Origin: Paenibacillus shirakamiensis
GTDB taxonomy: Bacteria; Bacillota; Bacilli; Paenibacillales; Paenibacillaceae
DNA: 64,000 bases
Direction: 5' to 3'
Assembly (NCBI RefSeq): GCF_017874255.1
Contig: NZ_JAGGLD010000001.1
Coordinates: 1,364,001-1,428,000 of the forward strand
Positions within the stretch are counted from its first letter, which is position 1. Each line of letters opens with the position of its first letter. Of the stretch, positions 26,295 through 35,272 are shown piece by piece. Position numbers and translations under genes: made by a program. The notes under the pieces are model-generated. The model was not told where the DNA came from. It did not search any database and worked only from the letters and a program-made list of their open reading frames with translations.

Positions 26295-27554
26295 CTATAC
26301 TGTCGAAGGTTCTAGGGGTTTTGTCTCGATATGGAACAAATCTATCGCTTTATGAATCGCTTCTTCTACTTCAGCCTCGCTGTTGCCCCGGAACATATAT
26401 CTACCGCTAATATGATAATAGGAGCCATTTCCATCCATAATTTCGCCAATGGCTGGGATTTGCTCATCAAAGATCTCTGGAATTTCATTTATAATACTCT
26501 TGACGTGTACGACTTCTGCAGGCACAACGCGAGGTTCAGGAATTTGCAATAATCCCCCATGAATGCCAGTCTCCGGTATGTTGAAAGGCTCAAACGTTCC
26601 AAGATCAATCTTAATCCACTCTTCGCATAGATTTACCCCGAATAGTTCTAGTGTAAGGAACGGCGTTTCTGCTCCACCCATGCGCGCTCCAATCTCTAGG
26701 AACACAGCCTCCGAATCGTTCCGATCAATAACCTCTAAGTGGAAGCAACCATTCCGAAGTTCCAATGAATGGAGAACTTCTTCTGTGAACCGCGTCAACC
26801 GATTCTTTAAAGGCAACCGATCCGTTACTATGAATGATCCATTGGGTATGCCCTGAGAGAAAGCAAAGCAACCATTGACATATTGGGAGATAGCTATGAA
26901 CTGAAGCTCTCCATGCTGAATTAGCCCATCAATATGAAATATATGACCTTCAATGAATTCCTCGCATTGATATCCGTCAGATTCATTTGCTGCTTCAATA
27001 ACTGCTAGTGCCTCTTCAAGTTCAGAACGATTCAATACTTTCTTCACACCTTGACTAGCCGCGCCTAACCTTGGTTTAAGAATAAGTGGATAGCCGACTT
27101 TCTCTGCGAATGTAATGGCTTCATCTGCATTTTGATAGTCCAAGAAATGAGGGATTCGAAGTCCATCCGAATGAATGCGTTTCTTCATGACAATCTTATC
27201 GCGATACAAGGCGACTCTTTCTTCAGAAGTTCCCTGAATATTAAACTGAGTTCTAAGCATAGCTGCATGAATAAGATCATACTCTGACATGGCGATAATT
27301 AGATTAATTTGTCCAAATTCCTGTACTGTAGACTGTACCGCAGATTCTAAGGAGGCATAGTCTTCTAGATCAGCAATTTCGAAAATACGCGCCGCCTGAT
27401 TATGGTAGGCACGGATATCTTCATGACCTCTAGCATTTACTAGATAGATGACCTGATGCTGACTATGATCAATGACTTGTGCATAATTCACAAATCCTCC
27501 CAAAATATAATCTCCAAACCGGTGAATCACCACAATGACTTTAGACTCGTTCAT
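26295..27554 (-). CDS. ATP-grasp ligase, first of two
   Basis: A 419-aa ATP-grasp ligase. The start is the ATG at 27554, 8 bases after GGAGG; the frame is open further upstream inside the previous gene's end but without a site. Visible parts: substrate-binding domain to about residue 105, ALYRDKIVMKKR-like segment (VALYRDKIVMKKRIHSDG), GYPLILKPRLGAASQGVKKV (about 155), CEEFIEGHIFHIDGLI (about 210) and FHLEVIDRNDSEAVFLEIG followed by ARMGG (about 290-310). Two ligases in series suggest two amide bonds, or one bond with different partners. Relatives include L-amino acid ligases and carnosine-synthase-like proteins. Confidence 0.85.
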   Translation of the reverse strand: MNESKVIVVIHRFGDYILGGFVNYAQVIDHSQHQVIYLVNARGHEDIRAYHNQAARIFEIADLEDYASLESAVQSTVQEFGQINLIIAMSEYDLIHAAMLRTQFNIQGTSEERVALYRDKIVMKKRIHSDGLRIPHFLDYQNADEAITFAEKVGYPLILKPRLGAASQGVKKVLNRSELEEALAVIEAANESDGYQCEEFIEGHIFHIDGLIQHGELQFIAISQYVNGCFAFSQGIPNGSFIVTDRLPLKNRLTRFTEEVLHSLELRNGCFHLEVIDRNDSEAVFLEIGARMGGAETPFLTLELFGVNLCEEWIKIDLGTFEPFNIPETGIHGGLLQIPEPRVVPAEVVHVKSIINEIPEIFDEQIPAIGEIMDGNGSYYHISGRYMFRGNSEAEVEEAIHKAIDLFHIETKPLEPSTV

Positions 27555-27579
27555 AATTATTCCTCCATATATTGGTGAA

Positions 27580-28515
27580 TTATAACGATAATTGTTCGCT
27601 ATCTGGTGAAGAGTCTTGAGTTGAACGTCGTTCCGACTGAGCAGAGAAGATGATGGCACCCACCACTATAAGCATACCAATGATATGATTCCATCCCATC
27701 GGTTCATGTAGCAATAGGTTAGATAATACAAGAGCCGAGACGGCGATAATCCCTGTAAAAGAGGCAGATGTGCTAGTAGCTACAGAAGAGATACCAAAAT
27801 ACCAAAGTGCAAATCCAATGACCGTCACTACAATGGCTAAATAAGCAATACAAAGCCAATCCGTAAATGCAGGGTGATAGAAATCATAAGATATCGCCTG
27901 ATACACTCCTAGAGGAATGAATAACAGACAACCCCATATCGTTACAAATGTCGTAATGGCAAGGGGCGATAAGCGGTCTGTGAGACTTTTACCAATTAGC
28001 GTAAAGAGAGCTTCACTAATTACCGCTGCGCATAGCAGCCCATACCCTATTAAAGAGAAGCCACCCACACCTTCCGATGCAGGAGCCTGACCCATGACAT
28101 GTATGACCGCTATTCCTAGCACCGCCATGATAACACCCACCCATGAGCGCCAAGATATTTTTTCTTTGAAAAAAAATAATGAGAGCACGGAGATCACCAT
28201 AGGAGTAGTACTCGTAATAATTCCACTCTCTGTGGCAGGTGTTTTTTGGAGGCCAATTAATAGACAAATATTAAATAAGAAGACACCCGTCAGGGCTTGA
28301 AAAAAAAGGAGGACGATCTCCTTACGGGTTAACTTCGGCACGCCTTCTTTTATGAGAAGAATGATGATTAATACAAGGGAAGCCAACCCAAATCTTAATA
28401 ATGAGGCCAGAAATACTGGGAACACTTGAGTGACCCATTTCCCTACTACGATTGAACTGCCCACAGTGGTCATCGCTATAGACATAGCTATGTAAGCCTT
28501 CACGGTGTCTTTCAT
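27580..28515 (-). CDS. EamA/DMT-family transporter
   Basis: A 311-aa membrane protein with ten predicted helices in two EamA repeats. The first half has VVGKWVTQVFPVFLASLLRFGLA-type segments and the second has the matching SGIITSTTPMVISVLSLFFF and FTGIIAVSALVLSNLLLHEP segments. Members export amino acids and related metabolites. The ATG at 28515 is 7 bases after GGAG; an ATG two codons earlier is nearly on top of the site. It lies 25 bases upstream of the first ATP-grasp gene and 78 bases after the MFS gene, so export of the cluster product or an intermediate is a fair inference. Confidence 0.87.
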   Translation of the reverse strand: MKDTVKAYIAMSIAMTTVGSSIVVGKWVTQVFPVFLASLLRFGLASLVLIIILLIKEGVPKLTRKEIVLLFFQALTGVFLFNICLLIGLQKTPATESGIITSTTPMVISVLSLFFFKEKISWRSWVGVIMAVLGIAVIHVMGQAPASEGVGGFSLIGYGLLCAAVISEALFTLIGKSLTDRLSPLAITTFVTIWGCLLFIPLGVYQAISYDFYHPAFTDWLCIAYLAIVVTVIGFALWYFGISSVATSTSASFTGIIAVSALVLSNLLLHEPMGWNHIIGMLIVVGAIIFSAQSERRSTQDSSPDSEQLSL

Positions 28516-28593
28516 GTTCATACTCCACCCCTTATTCACGTATCGCTCTTGTCTGCGTTATTTTATCTCAGAGCGCTACTCTTGTATATGGAG

Positions 28594-29853
28594 TTAGGTG
28601 GAAAAACTTTCCTCTTTTCTGGAATGAACTGCCAGCCCTAGTGCCTGCCGCTTCCGCAAATAGCGAATTAACAAGACTTGAGCAGCACCCGACACAAGGA
28701 ACAATATTCCTAAGAGTGTGAACATAACCGTACCCTTCCATGTGGTGTAGATCAGTCCACCAAGTACAGGTCCAAAGGCCAAAGGTAACTGCAAATGAAG
28801 ACCGAAAATGGAGAAGTAAAATCCCCGCTTCCCTTCTGGTGCAAGATCAGAGACAGCCTTCTGCAGCTGGGGTCCAATCAGCATTTCTCCTATTGAAAAG
28901 ATTAGTTCAAAAATGAATAATGCAGCGATGTACCTTGAAAATCCGTATCCAAAAGCTACCGAAGCGTAAAGTACATAAGAAAGACCGATAATTCGATAAG
29001 CTAACTGCCTTTGCGTCAACTTGGTTAACCAAAGCTGAAATAAAATCACCATAATTCCATTAAACGTCATTAATGATGCCAAGATATCCGCAGATTTTAA
29101 AAAGTGATCGGACAGATGAAAAGGTAGCATAGAGATGACCAGTGCATAGATCATACCGACAGGCATGGCTAGTATCGTTAAAGCATATAATGCTTTGTGA
29201 TCTAACCATCGCTCCTTGGATCGAACTATGGTTTGAATCGGCTCTAGAATAGGCTCTACAATACGCTGAACCGATTCCGGTACTTTGAACCACACTAATA
29301 CCATATAGGCAAACAGAATTGTAGCATTCACAATGAATACAAGCATGCTATTCCACTGGAATAGGAGTAGACCAATTACGGGCCCGAAAGCCGTTCCCAC
29401 ATTCGAAGCTGTATGCAATAAAGCAAACACCTCCGTCTGTTGCTTTGGAGCAACAACATCAGAGATCATGGCGTTAGCCGCAGGAGCGAACAAAGCCGAT
29501 CCTATTCCCATTACAGCTGTAATAGCTGCAAAACTAATTACACTATCTGCCATTGTATAAGCAATGAGACCTATAATTTGAATGACCAAAGCTGAAAGCA
29601 TCAGAGGTTTACGTCCAAATCGGTCACTTAAGCCACTACCAAATATTCCGGTAAGCATCGCAGCAAAAGGTTGAAGCCCAATGACTAACATCGCGCTTAC
29701 TAGAGACCCACCTAACTTATCGTATAGATATATTGCTAGAAAGGGTCGAATAATGAATGTCGTCATGGCGTTGAGTGCATTGCCTAGAATCCGAATCCAT
29801 ATGGCCAGATCATAGCGCCGGATTAGGGAGGGTTGTGCGTCTTCTTTTTGCAT
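28594..29853 (-). CDS. MFS transporter, probable exporter of the cluster
   Basis: A 419-aa 12-helix major facilitator. Motif A is GSGLSDRFGRKPLMLSALV (about residue 73) and a helix 4-5 region reads GIGSALFAPAANAMISD, as in DHA1-type drug exporters such as MdtG. A second-half motif GPQLQKAVSDLAPEGKRGFYF is visible near 290. GGGAGG lies 7 bases before the ATG. It is 15 bases downstream of the B3/4 gene. Together with the EamA protein it gives the cluster two exporters. The substrate is unknown. Confidence 0.86.
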   Translation of the reverse strand: MQKEDAQPSLIRRYDLAIWIRILGNALNAMTTFIIRPFLAIYLYDKLGGSLVSAMLVIGLQPFAAMLTGIFGSGLSDRFGRKPLMLSALVIQIIGLIAYTMADSVISFAAITAVMGIGSALFAPAANAMISDVVAPKQQTEVFALLHTASNVGTAFGPVIGLLLFQWNSMLVFIVNATILFAYMVLVWFKVPESVQRIVEPILEPIQTIVRSKERWLDHKALYALTILAMPVGMIYALVISMLPFHLSDHFLKSADILASLMTFNGIMVILFQLWLTKLTQRQLAYRIIGLSYVLYASVAFGYGFSRYIAALFIFELIFSIGEMLIGPQLQKAVSDLAPEGKRGFYFSIFGLHLQLPLAFGPVLGGLIYTTWKGTVMFTLLGILFLVSGAAQVLLIRYLRKRQALGLAVHSRKEESFST

Positions 29854-29868
29854 AGATATCCTCCCTCT

Positions 29869-30552
29869 TTAATCTACCGTGATGAGATGCGTCTCGTAAC
29901 CACGCTTCAATAAAGAAAGGGCTGCATTTAAGGATTCGATGACCTGCTCTTCTGTGACACCTGGCACTTGACAACCTAGTAACCACACCTCATGGGTACT
30001 ATCCGTCACTTTTTGTACTTCACTATCTCGATAACAAAATCTAGACAGGGTCTTCACCTCGTCCGAGAGGACCAGAAGTCCTTCAGGCAATGCCTCAGGT
30101 TCCGCTTCACCTAATCCTTGGAATGCCTCTCCACCTTCTGTGATCGTTAAGTGAATATCGCCCGTTACACACTCAGCATCAAAAATTCCTAGAGGAATCA
30201 AATGTTGCAGTGCTGCAACGTTAACAGCATCAACAATCGGATGAATCAATGGGAGCCTCGGTAGCTCTTCCTTAATGAAAAAACGCTGAATTAAGTTCTG
30301 CACGGAAGGGGGATATTTCTTCGGATTAATGCCAATATGCTGATAAAATTGCTGATACGCAGCCATCATGGCTTCTGCAGCCACCTCAGCTTTAGACTTC
30401 CCCCGCCAAGTTGCATGAATCTCATCCCACTCGGATTGATAGTCTACCAAGGACTCTAACTTCTTAGGTGTAAGTTCAAGATGAACCCCAAAGACTTTAA
30501 CGCCTTGTAAATCTTGTTCTACCTTAGGACTCATTGTGATTACGCTATACAT
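29869..30552 (-). CDS. Stand-alone B3/B4 tRNA-editing-domain protein
   Basis: A 227-aa protein made up of a free-standing B3/B4 domain, the editing module of phenylalanyl-tRNA synthetase beta. Landmarks are KYPPSVQNLIQRFF (about residue 83), LPLIHPIVDAVNVAALQHLI (about 105), PLGIFDAECVTGDIHL and EVWLLGCQVPGV near the end (about 190). In PheRS this domain removes wrongly attached amino acids from tRNA-Phe; free forms are poorly characterised. It has no catalytic synthetase core. AGGAGG lies before the ATG. Its position inside a likely amino-acid-derived product cluster suggests removal of a toxic analogue from tRNA, which is inference. Confidence 0.85.
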   Translation of the reverse strand: MYSVITMSPKVEQDLQGVKVFGVHLELTPKKLESLVDYQSEWDEIHATWRGKSKAEVAAEAMMAAYQQFYQHIGINPKKYPPSVQNLIQRFFIKEELPRLPLIHPIVDAVNVAALQHLIPLGIFDAECVTGDIHLTITEGGEAFQGLGEAEPEALPEGLLVLSDEVKTLSRFCYRDSEVQKVTDSTHEVWLLGCQVPGVTEEQVIESLNAALSLLKRGYETHLITVD

Positions 30553-30581
30553 AAATTTCCTCCTGTGCCTGAATCCTTAGA

Positions 30582-30977
30582 CTAACCTTCACCAAAGGTT
30601 AAGGTCGACTCAACTTCCAGCTTCAAATCATGAGCAGTGCAGGTTTCTACCGTAGAAATCAAGATGTTGTAATGGTTGGGAAAATGACAATCATCAAAAC
30701 CAAGCACGCGTCCGATCACCTGATTCTGTATCATGACCGGATCGCCCTTTCCAATAACGCCTCCACACTGTATCTCAGCAAAACCTAAGAAACCGACGCG
30801 ATCAATGCGGTCTCCTGCAATAGCATCAAAGTGAGTGGTTGTTACAATCTCATGAATTTCGCCCTGCTTGACGCATCGCGTCTCGAATTCGATGAGCTGC
30901 ATCCCCCGCTCTTCTTGTTTGTGAAAAAGAAGAGCGACAAACGTTCCTTCCACTTTCCGTTTGACCGGGTGAATCAT
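30582..30977 (-). CDS. Small unknown protein in the cluster
   Basis: A 131-aa protein that I cannot place in a family with confidence. It is predicted mostly beta: VEGTFVALLFHKQ, HEIVTTTHFDAIAGDRIDRVGFLGFAEI, GDPVMIQNQVIGRVLGFDDC and INHYNILIST-like strands, with an acidic tail. Such a pattern suits a small barrel or cupin-like fold, but no metal-binding HxH motif is clear. Its ATG overlaps the upstream Gfo/Idh stop by 4 bases (ATGA), so the two are translationally coupled. Confidence 0.75.
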   Translation of the reverse strand: MIHPVKRKVEGTFVALLFHKQEERGMQLIEFETRCVKQGEIHEIVTTTHFDAIAGDRIDRVGFLGFAEIQCGGVIGKGDPVMIQNQVIGRVLGFDDCHFPNHYNILISTVETCTAHDLKLEVESTLTFGEG

Positions 30978-31894
30978 AAAGTAACCGGCTCCGCTAAATA
31001 CGTGTCTCTAACCAGCCTTACAGCATCTCTTCCATCCTCACCGTGGCATGTGTTAGTTTCTGCTTTAGCTAAAAAATCAAGCGTAATTTCTTCATATTCA
31101 TGGTACAAAGAAGCTTTGAATTCTGTGAAGCCCTCCAACATGTCTGCATAGAGAACCTGTCCGCTCTTAAGATAGATCGTCACGTCCTTCTTCTCGCCAT
31201 GTGGATAAGCCCAGTCCAAATGTACCGAGACCGGGGCGCCAGATTGAGTAACCAATTCCACATGTGCCTCCATGTCTAAGTGATGTTCGTTGCGAGTAAT
31301 GTCCGCGGAGATAACCTCAAGTTTGCCTAAGAAAAAGGCTAACGTATCATAGACATTGGGACCATTGTCCGCGATACATCCTCCTCCACAACGCTCAGGC
31401 TGTAGGTACCACTGATCATCACCTGCATGCTCTTCAATTTTTTCAAGATACGTTGCGGTTACTTTAATAATTTCATCCTCTTCAGCTATTTGACGTAACG
31501 CCTTCTCAAAGTGAACATTATATCTGCGGTGGAATGCTGTGAACATCGTGCGATTAACGGTAGTTGCAATCCGCACCAGTTCATCTGCTTCTTCCATATT
31601 CATGGTCATCGGTTTCTCACAACATACATGCTTGCCTTTCAATAAAGCATCACGGCAAATCTCAAAGTGCTTATCGTTCGGTACATTGATAATGACACCA
31701 TCGATATCTGCACGGTCTAATAGCTCATTGTAATCTTGGTAAGCAGGAATGCCTTGTTCCCGAAATGGAGCTAACCGTTGCTCACTTAAATCACAGACAG
31801 CCGTTAACACAGGATTATCGAGCTTGTTCTGTAGTGCATGCACATAAAATTTGGAAATGACACCCATCCCTATAATACCAACGCGAAATTTCAT
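30974..31894 (-). CDS. Gfo/Idh/MocA-family dehydrogenase, second in cluster
   Basis: A 306-aa NAD(P)-dependent enzyme of the Gfo/Idh/MocA family, whose members oxidise or reduce sugars, inositols and related alcohols. The Rossmann motif is VGIIGMGVISKFY (about residue 5), and the conserved EKP motif appears as HVCCEKPMTM (about 92). The C-terminal alpha/beta domain holds the substrate site, with CGGGCIADNGPNVYDTLAFF near residue 170. GGAGGG precedes the ATG. It is 33 bases after the Ldh2-type gene and overlaps the small unknown gene. Confidence 0.88.
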   Translation of the reverse strand: MKFRVGIIGMGVISKFYVHALQNKLDNPVLTAVCDLSEQRLAPFREQGIPAYQDYNELLDRADIDGVIINVPNDKHFEICRDALLKGKHVCCEKPMTMNMEEADELVRIATTVNRTMFTAFHRRYNVHFEKALRQIAEEDEIIKVTATYLEKIEEHAGDDQWYLQPERCGGGCIADNGPNVYDTLAFFLGKLEVISADITRNEHHLDMEAHVELVTQSGAPVSVHLDWAYPHGEKKDVTIYLKSGQVLYADMLEGFTEFKASLYHEYEEITLDFLAKAETNTCHGEDGRDAVRLVRDTYLAEPVTL

Positions 31895-31927
31895 AAATTC
31901 CCTCCGATTTGAAATGAATTTTTATTT

Positions 31928-33058
31928 TTATCTCGCCTGTATTTCTTCCTTACTCTGGGGAACTGCAACATCAAACTTAGATCCTAAACGTGTTAACTGT
32001 TCGTACACTGCAAGATCTATTGCCACGGTATGGGTATGCTCCCGGCCCGTAGCCTCCAAATATCCTGGGTAGACTACTTTTTTATCTTTCGAAACGGGAG
32101 GACAGTCCAGTAAAGTCTGAAGCATCTGATCCATATGGGACGTAAATTCACCTTCGGGACGGAAAGCATCCACTTGGATGGCTAGAAAAAAGTGACCAAT
32201 ATTCTGATCTTCCACCCCTGTATGCTCCTTATCGGGTTGAAGAAGCTTCGGATCTGGTCCAACATTTGCTCCAGATAACACGCCACATAGAATATCAACG
32301 ACAAGCCCTAACCCATACCCTTTCGCCCCCCCGGTAGCCAGAGAGCCTCCTAGCATTTGCAAATGACCTGTACCCTGATCAAAAGCCGCAGGATCTGTGA
32401 CTGGACGGCCTTCATCATCAATCAACCATCCTTCTGGGATTCTCTCTCCTCTGCGTTCGGCAGCTCGGATTTTACCCGTGGCTACTACAGTCGTACTCAT
32501 ATCTAACACAAACGGAGGCAGGTGTTCTGCTGGAGCGCTGATAGCAATCGGGTTCGTTCCTATCATATTCACCTTGCCATTCAGAGGACGAGCGATAGTC
32601 TGAGAACCTAGATTCGTCATCGCAATGCCTATCATCCCGGCTTCCAAAGCTTGTCCCGTATAGTAACCAGCACTTCCGAAGTGCGAAGAATTTCGGACAA
32701 CAACACAGCCAATCCCTGATATTTTAGCCTTTTCAATGGCAAGCTCCATGGCTCTCACACCAGCGGACAAACCCAGCCCATGATTGGCATCAATCACTGC
32801 CGTAGCAGGAGATTCTGCAACGATTTTCTGCTCTGCTTTGGCATTCACCCTTCCATCTTGCAGACGGGCTACATAGATTCGCTCAAGATTTGTTACGCCA
32901 TGCGTATCGAATCCATTCTCATCTGCATAACACAGCACCTGAGCCGCCAGTTGGCTGCTCTTGGCATCCACGCCACATGCACTGAAAATGTCGGTCACAA
33001 ATTGAAACAACTCTTGTTTTACAATCTGTACTTGCGGGTTGTTGTTAGGTTTAGACAT
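31928..33058 (-). CDS. Ldh2/YlbC-family NAD(P)-dependent oxidoreductase
   Basis: A 376-aa enzyme of the malate/L-lactate dehydrogenase 2 family, unrelated to classic Rossmann dehydrogenases. Members reduce 2-oxo acids or cyclic imines (malate, ureidoglycolate, sulfolactate, piperideine-2-carboxylate). Landmarks are DENGFDTHGVTNL (about residue 35), the catalytic-His region RNSSHFGSAGYYTGQA (about 118) and the glycine-rich GGAKGYGLGLVVDIL (about 240). The ATG at 33058 overlaps the M20 stop by 8 bases; an upstream in-frame ATG (33082) is possible. A reductase that makes an unusual amino or hydroxy acid would suit the cluster. Confidence 0.88.
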   Translation of the reverse strand: MSKPNNNPQVQIVKQELFQFVTDIFSACGVDAKSSQLAAQVLCYADENGFDTHGVTNLERIYVARLQDGRVNAKAEQKIVAESPATAVIDANHGLGLSAGVRAMELAIEKAKISGIGCVVVRNSSHFGSAGYYTGQALEAGMIGIAMTNLGSQTIARPLNGKVNMIGTNPIAISAPAEHLPPFVLDMSTTVVATGKIRAAERRGERIPEGWLIDDEGRPVTDPAAFDQGTGHLQMLGGSLATGGAKGYGLGLVVDILCGVLSGANVGPDPKLLQPDKEHTGVEDQNIGHFFLAIQVDAFRPEGEFTSHMDQMLQTLLDCPPVSKDKKVVYPGYLEATGREHTHTVAIDLAVYEQLTRLGSKFDVAVPQSKEEIQAR

Positions 33059-34370
33059 ATTCTTGAACCACATCCCATCCACTCTTATAGGTCTTATGTT
33101 TGCTAATTGCTAGCAGTAAATCTCGAATACGCACTGCGTACTCTTCCAATTCTGCCAATGAAATATATTCATCCTCCGCATGTGCACCATGAGTTCCAAG
33201 GCCCCCCGGTCCAAAGACCACTGTGTAATTCCCTGAACGTTGAGCCCACATCGCATCACAGGTGAAGGCTTGGTGGAGATGGCTTTCTGGATTGCGTACC
33301 CACCCTAACGAAGATAAAAGACTCTCATAACCCGAATGACGATTATTTAATACCGGCAAGCCCTGCTTCACCCAAGTTAACGTGCAAATCTCTGACGCTG
33401 ATGCTGCAGTAGATCTAGCAAAAGCCACGTTACGGTATTGCTCCGTGAACTGAGCTATCAGTTCTGGTATTACGCTATCTACAAGCTCTTTGATTAGATA
33501 TCCGCATTCATTTGAAGGATAAGCAAAATTCATAAGGAGTCGCCCAGATCCATATACTTTATTGTGCATATGTCCTGTGTGAATCCCTGACAGGCACATC
33601 TTACCTCCGGCCTCCTCTATAGCGGGGGCTACCTTGGCAAACATTCGTTCCGCCAGATAACTGAGAAGCAGTGTGGCATTGTGCCCCATATGGGGTGCAT
33701 CGTCTGTGGCATCTTGTCCCATTACATCAATACGCGCTGTCATCGCACTAGTAGATTGGTCAAAGAAAACTCCATCTGAAGGTTCTGCGAACAGATTCAG
33801 ATCTCCAATCCACCCTTCTTCAGCCAGTAATTTACTGCCGTAGACGCCCATCGCACCACCTTCTTCACCAGATACACATTGGATAAGCAAGGTATAATTG
33901 TTAAAAAGATCTGGCTCAGCTTCAATAGCAGCTTGTATCCCAGCAAGTAGAGCTACGCCCGGACCCTTCATATCCACAGCACCACGGCCCATGAATTTCT
34001 GTCCATCCCAAATTACTGGTAAGTCACCGTCTACTGTATCCATATGGAAGTTGAACATCAGTGTCTGCTCGGGTGATCTGGGTGGTCCAATACGCAAAAC
34101 TAAATTAGGCTGTGAGGACCAAAACATATCTCCCATTTCAGCAGCTCGCTCCGTCACATTTAGCGGCATCCCTTGTTGATCCAGTTGTTCAGGTTGAGGT
34201 GCAGCATAGTAAGCAATTTCACATCCCAATGTTTCTAGCGCAAAAGCTGCATATAACTCCTGAGCTTTGGCGATTTCGGATATAAGTCCTGTTTCCATGG
34301 GAGAGATCGTATTTATTTGAATTAACTTTATTAATAAGTCCGAATGCGCTGAGGTAAACAATGTCTTCAA
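33051..34370 (-). CDS. M20-family deacylase (ArgE/DapE-like)
   Basis: A 439-aa zinc metallohydrolase of the ArgE/DapE/CPG2 family, which removes N-acyl groups from amino acids or cleaves small peptides. Metal ligands are visible: His and Asp in FNFHMDTVDGD (about residue 108), Asp in GRGAVDMKGPG (about 137), the catalytic Glu pair in CVSGEEGGAMG (about 170) and a terminal His in LGTHGAHAEDEYI (about 410). The start is TTG at 34370, 8 bases after GGGGTG. It lies between the TIM-barrel and Ldh2 genes. It may remove a protecting acyl group during synthesis. Confidence 0.88.
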   Translation of the reverse strand: MKTLFTSAHSDLLIKLIQINTISPMETGLISEIAKAQELYAAFALETLGCEIAYYAAPQPEQLDQQGMPLNVTERAAEMGDMFWSSQPNLVLRIGPPRSPEQTLMFNFHMDTVDGDLPVIWDGQKFMGRGAVDMKGPGVALLAGIQAAIEAEPDLFNNYTLLIQCVSGEEGGAMGVYGSKLLAEEGWIGDLNLFAEPSDGVFFDQSTSAMTARIDVMGQDATDDAPHMGHNATLLLSYLAERMFAKVAPAIEEAGGKMCLSGIHTGHMHNKVYGSGRLLMNFAYPSNECGYLIKELVDSVIPELIAQFTEQYRNVAFARSTAASASEICTLTWVKQGLPVLNNRHSGYESLLSSLGWVRNPESHLHQAFTCDAMWAQRSGNYTVVFGPGGLGTHGAHAEDEYISLAELEEYAVRIRDLLLAISKHKTYKSGWDVVQEYV

Positions 34371-34411
34371 GAGATATTCACCCCTTTCTCATCTGCCCAC
34401 TTCCAAAGATC

Positions 34412-35272
34412 TCATGTGGTCTCGACATAGATTTCTCGAAGCAATCTTTCCATCTTCTGTCCGTAAGCTACATAAGCTTCCTTAGCTTCTTCCGAACCTG
34501 AACTTTGATGTAGATGTGGAATCAGGTGCAGATGTGGCTCGATGGATATAATTCCACTATAGTTGTGGTCAGATAACCAGATCAGACAATCTCTAACTCT
34601 GGAATCTCCTTCACCAGGTAGGGTGTATTCTTCAAATCCTGTCTTACGGATGCCATCTTTAATGTGGACATGCGACACGTACCGCCATACCTTTTTGAGG
34701 TATTCAAACGTATCATAACCATAAGCAATGCCATTACCTGTATCGAAGAGCAGTCGAAAGTGTGGACTATTCACTTGCTCAACAAGTTCTAAAGCATGAC
34801 CGGGATGACTTCCTGCCCAACCTGAACAATTCTCATGAAGCAACGTAATGTTGGCCGCTTCAGCAAGTTCGGTCAATTGATGCATGCGATCCAGTACTCG
34901 CTGTCTCCATTCCATATCAGGCAAACCATCATTAGGATAAGACATGATCCTTACATATTTCGCACCCAGTTTGTTCATTCGATCCGCAAGAATTCTTAGT
35001 TCTTCCAGATCCTTCTCAAATGGGTGGGTAATCGGCCTTTCCCAATTAGCAATGCGCGAAGCAATAGCCGTAACATGTAAAGACGCCTGTTCAAGACGAT
35101 TTCGCACATCCTCAAATCTAGCGTGATCCCAATCTGCCATGGCTTGTCCATACACAGACCGAATTTCAATTTCGTTCCATCCTAGTTCCTCGTGCGCACG
35201 AATCTGAACATCTAAGTCTGCACCTGCTTCATCACTAAGACCGGAGACAATCCACCCAGAGGACCTAGACAT
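34412..35272 (-). CDS. TIM-barrel sugar isomerase/epimerase family protein, in cluster
   Basis: A 286-aa AP-endonuclease-2-type TIM barrel (sugar phosphate isomerase/epimerase family). Metal-site residues appear in HENCSGWAGSHPG (about residue 145), FDTGNGIAYG (about 180), VSHVHIKDGI (about 205) and the last Glu in ISIEPHL (about 250). The family includes inosose dehydratase, hydroxypyruvate isomerase and ketose 3-epimerases. The ATG overlaps the upstream aminotransferase stop by 8 bases (AAGGTG before it), so the two are coupled. In the cluster it probably isomerises or dehydrates the carbon skeleton that the aminotransferases act on. Confidence 0.86.
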   Translation of the reverse strand: MSRSSGWIVSGLSDEAGADLDVQIRAHEELGWNEIEIRSVYGQAMADWDHARFEDVRNRLEQASLHVTAIASRIANWERPITHPFEKDLEELRILADRMNKLGAKYVRIMSYPNDGLPDMEWRQRVLDRMHQLTELAEAANITLLHENCSGWAGSHPGHALELVEQVNSPHFRLLFDTGNGIAYGYDTFEYLKKVWRYVSHVHIKDGIRKTGFEEYTLPGEGDSRVRDCLIWLSDHNYSGIISIEPHLHLIPHLHQSSGSEEAKEAYVAYGQKMERLLREIYVETT

